NCBI GenBank assembly: GCA_012295275.1
Contig: CM022668.1
Location: 14,220,522 to 14,284,521, forward strand
Reading direction: 5' to 3'
Source: Chrysomallon squamiferum
Taxonomy: Eukaryota > Mollusca > Gastropoda > Neomphalida > Peltospiridae
DNA: 64,000 nucleotides
This document shows, piece after piece, positions 61,150 through 64,000 of this stretch. Below the pieces are notes generated by a model, which was given only the letters and a program-made list of their open reading frames with translations, made no database searches and had not been told where the DNA came from. The translations under genes were made by a program, and so were the position numbers. The first letter of the stretch is position 1, and each line of letters opens with the position of its first letter.

Positions 61150-61837
61150 TAAGACAAAAAGACATGTATGATTTCCATTTTTGCCCTACATACCAACAGA
61201 CATTAAACTAACCATACTGATTACACCAACAATAACCAAATTTTTTCCAGTTATTTTTTTTTTACACATTAAATTCAGCTTTCTGTTGTTACTGGGTTCT
61301 TTTTTTTTTTCAATGTACCATGCCAAAATTCATAATTTTACTTCCATATAAATGACACAACATTAGCAAGCATAAATATGTTCCGTTTGATAAAAACTGA
61401 AGATTTAATTTGAAAGTAAAGACAGTAAACTTTATTAGATACAGAGTGTATTATTAACAAAGTATTAAAGCAATTTAATATTTCTTGAAATATGTGCATA
61501 TGTCAACCACAATGTGCTAGGAAAACAATATGGCCATGATGCAATGCAAACTGGGATAGCTCAAACAAACTGGCAACATCACTGAAAAAAAGCAGCTGCT
61601 TATTTTAAAATTGTTTTATCCATTTAAACTCTTGATATATTACTGCACTGTCATGTAACGCTGTTATCAAATTACGCAATTAAATATATATATCATAGTT
61701 AAATATAATAATTGAATATATTTATGATTATTTATGTTAAATACCTTTATAAAATAAATTCCTCATATAACAACAAAAAATGTAATATACATATTTATGA
61801 TTACTTATATTTATTATGTTACTAGTAGAATTTCCTT

Positions 61838-61868
<31 letters not shown>

Positions 61869-63032
61869 CATCAGTGGTTTTAATTACTTACACCTGAAGA
61901 AATAATACAGTGTTCCACTTACCTTATTGCTAGTTACCACATACATGTGTTAACATTTGTCTTAGGGTCATTAAACCTGTTCAGGGATCAACTTAACTAC
62001 CAGTGGTCACTGTAACTGACCACTGATTATTTTCCAGTATCAGGGACATTATAATTATCAGAGAAGTCATTATGACTGGTCAAGGGTCATTACAGCTGTC
62101 CAAAGGTCATTGTAACAGCCCAAGGATTCTGATAAGAGTAACTCTTTCAAGGTCAGACTAACTGTATGATGGGTCACTGTGACATTACAGAGGTCATTAC
62201 TTAACTATCTAGGGACAGATAACTTGGATAACGATGAAAAAAGTGTTAGTTTAATATTATTCATTATAAATAAACTTTTCAAGTTTTCATCTGTTTGTTT
62301 GTTTTTAATTACAGAAATGGGCTATTGCAATTGTACATCCAGTTGAGCTATATTTAACTAGTCATAATAAAAGATGGAGTATTTTGCCATAAATCTCAAT
62401 CTATAAACTTTTGTTTGTGAACAAAACTACTGCATTTTCGTACCATCAAATGAATTAATTATTGTTGGGAATAAATATTTTACATTGTTCATAATAATAA
62501 TGATGATAAATACGGTAATAAAAATAAGACTTGAGGTTCCATTTCAGACAGTATATTCTGTTAGTACTTGAATGTCTGTCTCTGTGCATATCCATTAGAA
62601 TACCGTAATAGCTATATAAATCTATCAGATTTTTTGTTTTCTTTTACAATTTTTCTACTTTTTTTCTTTTTAGTCTTTCTATATATTTGTCTGCTTTCTG
62701 GGTTTTTGTGTTTTTTTAATTATTATTTTGTTATAAATTATTCATTTATTTTTATTATTATTATTTCTTTGTTTTTCTTTGTCATTTTGTTCTCTCTCTC
62801 TCCATTATATATCTATATCTATATATATATATATATATTTTTAACCATCCATCTCCATTTCTTTTTATCTCTCTCAGTGCAAATGATAGATATATACTTT
62901 GTAAACGGCATGTTAGCACTTACCATCAAAGTATGCTTGGATGGCTTTTTCTACATCATAATCATAGTACTGCAAGACTAGAACTATTTCATTGTTGCTT
63001 TTTCCTGGAATCACTTCACGAACTGCAGATAC
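48751..63032 (-). CDS. SPATS2: SPATS2/SPATS2L-family RNA-associated protein (5' end missing)
   Basis: Thirteen coding exons on the minus strand join in phase to give 565 codons and a stop: 62924-63032, 57931-57977, 56778-56925, 55485-55673, 54838-54945, 54150-54279, 52533-52629, 52137-52217, 51628-51649, 51084-51215, 50098-50189, 49376-49448 and 48751-49220. The first exon seen encodes the ubiquitin-associated-like region of this family ([20 protein letters not shown]). A basic Lys/Asn-rich stretch and a Ser/Thr-rich linker follow. The conserved helical core comes next ([54 protein letters not shown]). The C terminus is an RGG-box tail ending in poly-Ala. The family is linked to RNA binding and stress granules in vertebrates, with one ancestral gene expected in invertebrates. 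The true start codon lies upstream, beyond 63032. The symbol marks the family rather than proven orthology to one vertebrate paralogue. Confidence 0.93.
49376..49448 (-). CDS. SPATS2: SPATS2-like exon, Pro-rich linker
   Basis: Acceptor ATTGCAG, donor ACAG|GTACAT. Encodes [19 protein letters not shown] and PNSQT. Confidence 0.88.
49449..50097. repeat. Intron with (GA)n microsatellite
   Basis: GGAA repeats at 49590-49610 run into (GA)n at 49612-49695. On the transcribed strand this is a long CU tract. Confidence 0.9.
50098..50189 (-). CDS. SPATS2: SPATS2-like exon (helical [16 protein letters not shown])
   Basis: Acceptor GTTACAG, donor TTACAG|GTTTCT. Encodes [19 protein letters not shown] and [10 protein letters not shown]. 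Confidence 0.85.
50190..50945. repeat. Intron with ATT/GTT/GGT tracts
   Basis: Trinucleotide tracts at 50560-50640. Nothing else recognised before the repeated splice-donor block that starts at 50946. Confidence 0.6.
50946..51083 (-). repeat. Two extra 69-bp copies of an exon end with its splice donor
   Basis: Downstream of the exon ending at 51084, its last 37 bases plus donor and 32 intron bases are repeated twice with a period of 69 bases. This gives donor positions at 51083/51084, 51014/51015 and 50945/50946. The reading frame stays open across all three. Confidence 0.9.
51084..51215 (-). CDS. SPATS2: SPATS2-like Ser-rich exon (proximal donor form)
   Basis: Acceptor TTTCTTCTCAG, donor ACACAG|GTGAGT. 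Encodes [20 protein letters not shown] and a Ser/Thr-rich segment ending SVDNT. The exon could extend in frame by 23 or 46 residues through the repeated donors downstream. Confidence 0.88.
51216..51627. repeat. Intron with two (GA)n tracts
   Basis: (GA)n at 51297-51360 and 51437-51480. On the transcribed strand these are CU tracts just upstream of the next exon's acceptor. Confidence 0.92.
51628..51649 (-). CDS. SPATS2: SPATS2-like 22-base microexon
   Basis: ATTCACAG acceptor and GTAAAT donor enclose GTT ATC AAG ACT TTT GCA GAA G (VIKTFAE). The phases fit both neighbours, and the position fits the short helix after the LFVSDRK core in the family. Confidence 0.85.
52137..52217 (-). CDS. SPATS2: SPATS2-like core exon ([14 protein letters not shown])
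   Basis: 81 bases, phase 0 at both ends, encoding [18 protein letters not shown] and LYDTDRLNE. Acceptor ACTACAG, donor GAA|GTAAGT. Confidence 0.93.
52218..52532. repeat. Intron with (CT)n tract
   Basis: 52362-52462 is (CT)n with GTCT interruptions. On the transcribed strand it is a GA tract, complementary to the tracts at 51297-51480. Confidence 0.92.
52533..52629 (-). CDS. SPATS2: SPATS2-like core exon ([16 protein letters not shown])
   Basis: Acceptor AGTTTTTAG, donor AAG|GTAAAA. Encodes [20 protein letters not shown] and [12 protein letters not shown], the helical part of the conserved core. Confidence 0.92.
52630..54149. repeat. Intron with (GT)n and a 57-bp tandem array
   Basis: (GT)n at 52675-52707. 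53225-53765 is a tandem array of about nine degenerate units carrying CATTTAAAACCAAACAGAAA and AATAATGACAGTAATTTTCA. Open frames downstream are unsupported. Confidence 0.85.
54150..54279 (-). CDS. SPATS2: SPATS2-like core exon ([19 protein letters not shown])
   Basis: Acceptor ATTTGTAG, donor AAAGC|GTAAGT. Encodes [37 protein letters not shown] and DEARKA, the most conserved block of the family. Confidence 0.94.
54280..54837. repeat. Intron with (TA)n tracts
   Basis: (TA)n at 54308-54341 and 54497-54518; otherwise no structure recognised. Confidence 0.7.
54838..54945 (-). CDS. SPATS2: SPATS2-like linker exon (Ser/Thr-rich)
   Basis: Acceptor TTTTTTTTAG, donor GCAG|GTACAA. Encodes [19 protein letters not shown] and [16 protein letters not shown], leading into GLERST in the next exon. 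Confidence 0.88.
54946..55484. repeat. Intron with CA-type tracts and a duplicated exon end
   Basis: (TA)n and (CA)n tracts at 55065-55170 and 55285-55335. 55339-55397 repeats the last 59 bases of the upstream exon (55485-55543) including its GTAGGTG donor. Confidence 0.88.
55485..55673 (-). CDS. SPATS2: SPATS2-like linker exon (Ser/Thr/Glu-rich)
   Basis: Acceptor GTTATCGCAG, donor CCAG|GTAGGT. Encodes [20 protein letters not shown], then [20 protein letters not shown] and a His/Arg-rich end ([10 protein letters not shown]). Confidence 0.87.
55674..56777. repeat. Intron with tandem array that includes copies of the neighbouring acceptor
   Basis: 55700-56290 holds about four diverged units with TTTTTATTGAATGACAGA, CAGACTGATTAGGGT and CATCTGAGACACCTGCGATA. 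The last word repeats the acceptor and first bases of the exon at 55673. Confidence 0.85.
56778..56925 (-). CDS. SPATS2: SPATS2-like Lys-rich exon
   Basis: Acceptor CTATTAAAAG, donor AATC|GTAAGT. Encodes [18 protein letters not shown] and a polar linker ending GDILN. The basic run matches the Lys/Asn-rich stretch that follows the N-terminal domain in the family. Confidence 0.88.
56926..57930. repeat. Intron with 44-bp tandem array
   Basis: 57030-57440 holds about nine units with AATATCTGATCGAAGCCATT and TTTATATTCTGATCAAAAAT. (TCTA)n at 57768-57792. Confidence 0.85.
57931..57977 (-). CDS. SPATS2: SPATS2-like exon ([16 protein letters not shown])
   Basis: 47 bases, acceptor AAATTGTAG, donor AAG|GTTTGT. 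It completes the UBA-like domain (the segment after YFD) and leads to the Lys-rich run. Confidence 0.92.
59137..59420 (-). mobile_element. Possible tRNA-derived SINE, decayed
   Basis: The minus strand begins GTGTTGTGTAGCACACTGGT and continues AGAACATTGACCTTAC. This resembles the 5' half of a tRNA with an A-box-like TAGCnnACTGG. No clear B box was found. The body is less A+T-rich than the flanks. Confidence 0.4.
61955..62205. repeat. Degenerate array with AGGTCA-type words
   Basis: About nine GGTCA words in 250 bases, in units like AAGGGTCATTACAGCTGTCC and AAAGGTCATTGTAACAGCCC. Includes a palindrome GGTCACTGTGAC at 62172-62183. Confidence 0.6.
62924..63032 (-). CDS. SPATS2: SPATS2-like exon: UBA-like N-terminal domain
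   Basis: Acceptor CTGTTCAG, donor GATG|GTAAGT, phase 0 in and phase 1 out. Encodes [20 protein letters not shown] and [16 protein letters not shown]. This is the first exon seen; the start codon must lie further upstream. Confidence 0.94.
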
Positions 63033-63750
63033 CTGAACAGAGACATAAAGGAGATCCATGAATAATTAATGAATAATTAAAAACATTCACCTGAATGCAC
63101 ACATGCACATAAACACATAGATGAATAACTGAATGTCTGAAAAAAAGCAACTGACACACACGTTACATACACACATAAAGAAACAAAAAAAAAACAATTA
63201 AAACTAAATCACAAACATACATACACACAGAGAGAGAGAGACAGAAAAATGACAGATGAATAAATAAATCTGTATTCAGAAAACTGAAGGAAGACATAAA
63301 TAAGTGAATGAATGAATATATATACATGAGTGGATAAAAGAATGAAAAATCTTCACATATACCTTAATTATGAATAAATGACTGAATTAAAAACATACAC
63401 AGAGATAAAAAAAAAATAACTAAAATCCCTCATACATACTTGTACATGTACACACACAGAAATGAAAGGAAAACCTCACAGCCTCAATGAATGAATAAAT
63501 AATTGAAAAAACAAAAATAAAATGGTTTTAACCTGTGCTGTATTGGACAGAATCAATCAATGCTGTCTTCTAGGTGTTAAAAACAGTGAAATCAGGTCAG
63601 TTGTGTAATGAATAAATAATTTTGTCAACAGTGAAACTGAACTGGGAGTTAAAAATATCACTGTACATAATGTGTTCAGTATGGGGAATGATCAAGATAT
63701 ACAATATATATTTACATATTTACATAAAACATACATACATTATGCACATG

Positions 63751-63781
<31 letters not shown>

Positions 63782-64000
63782 TACATACATCAATACCATA
63801 TATATATATATATATATATATATTACATATATACATATACACACATCAATACATATAAAATTCATAATCGAAATATATAGCCACATAAAAACTGACACAC
63901 ACTCCTACATAGGCATACACACAGAAATACGCACACACTTGCACATGCACAAGACACATGCATAGATGTACATCAATTAAAATAAAAACATGAATATCAA
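63033..64000. other. SPATS2-like intron or upstream DNA
   Basis: No exon recognised. GAATGAATA-type and (TA)n tracts (63760-63825) dominate. Confidence 0.5.

Larger units (their letters stand above)
57978..62923. other. Large first visible SPATS2-like intron
   Basis: About 4.9 kb without coding sequence. Contains (TA)n at 58660-58700, AAT/ATC tracts at 59010-59130, (ATCA)n at 59824-59847, poly-A runs, (GT)n at 61120-61150 and (AC)n at 61842-61868. A possible SINE and an AGGTCA cluster inside it are listed separately. Confidence 0.7.

Overview
This window looks like nuclear DNA of an animal, most likely a mollusc (inference). It is strongly A+T-rich and packed with microsatellites. Genes are split by GT-AG introns, and short motifs resembling GGGAGAYAACT (typical of mollusc repeats) recur. 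Nothing bacterial, plasmid-like or viral was seen: no operons, CRISPR arrays or rRNA, and no intact tRNA. Four real gene loci can be supported: a GIMAP/AIG1-family GTPase (+), a lysine/glutamate-rich repeat protein of unknown function (-), LSM5 (+) and a SPATS2/SPATS2L-family gene (-, 5' end outside the window).

1-12.8 kb: an array of diverged copies of a roughly 1-kb module in both orientations. The module order is S-Q-P-R. Its P part holds a TATA-like box, a short leader, and a tiny first coding exon (ATG GCT TCG G followed by GTAAG) in the best copies. Two Tc1-type transposase fragments lie in the array. Exons at 10248-10297, 10683-10797 and 13249-14114 join in frame with this first exon to give a 346-residue GIMAP protein with an N-terminal extension, a GTPase domain, a coiled coil and a C-terminal hydrophobic tail. 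One further P copy lies inside the last intron, directly upstream of the GTPase exon.

13-30 kb: two copies of a convergent pair, GIMAP (+) and the K/E-rich gene (-). The first GIMAP copy is intact and the second is a frameshifted pseudogene. The first K/E-rich copy (16.66-19.70 kb) is 5'-truncated, frameshifted and interrupted by a stop. The second (26.31-29.77 kb) is open for 1154 codons. The GIMAP copies are clearly more diverged than the block from about 14.59 kb (24.0 kb in copy 2) onward, so the locus carries duplications of two ages. The K/E-rich protein has about eight copies of a short basic amphipathic motif and two blocks of 9-10-residue tandem repeats. I recognise no family for it.

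30-36 kb: intergenic DNA, then LSM5 in five coding exons (91 residues). Its introns carry a long inverted-repeat element and a tandem repeat abutting a 3' splice site.

36-64 kb: about 12.7 kb of simple-sequence intergenic DNA, then thirteen coding exons of a SPATS2-like gene on the minus strand. They give 565 codons plus a stop, running from a ubiquitin-associated-like N-terminal region to an RGG-box and poly-Ala C terminus. Several introns contain tandem duplications that include exon edges and their splice sites: a triplicated donor in phase, a duplicated donor, and duplicated acceptors.
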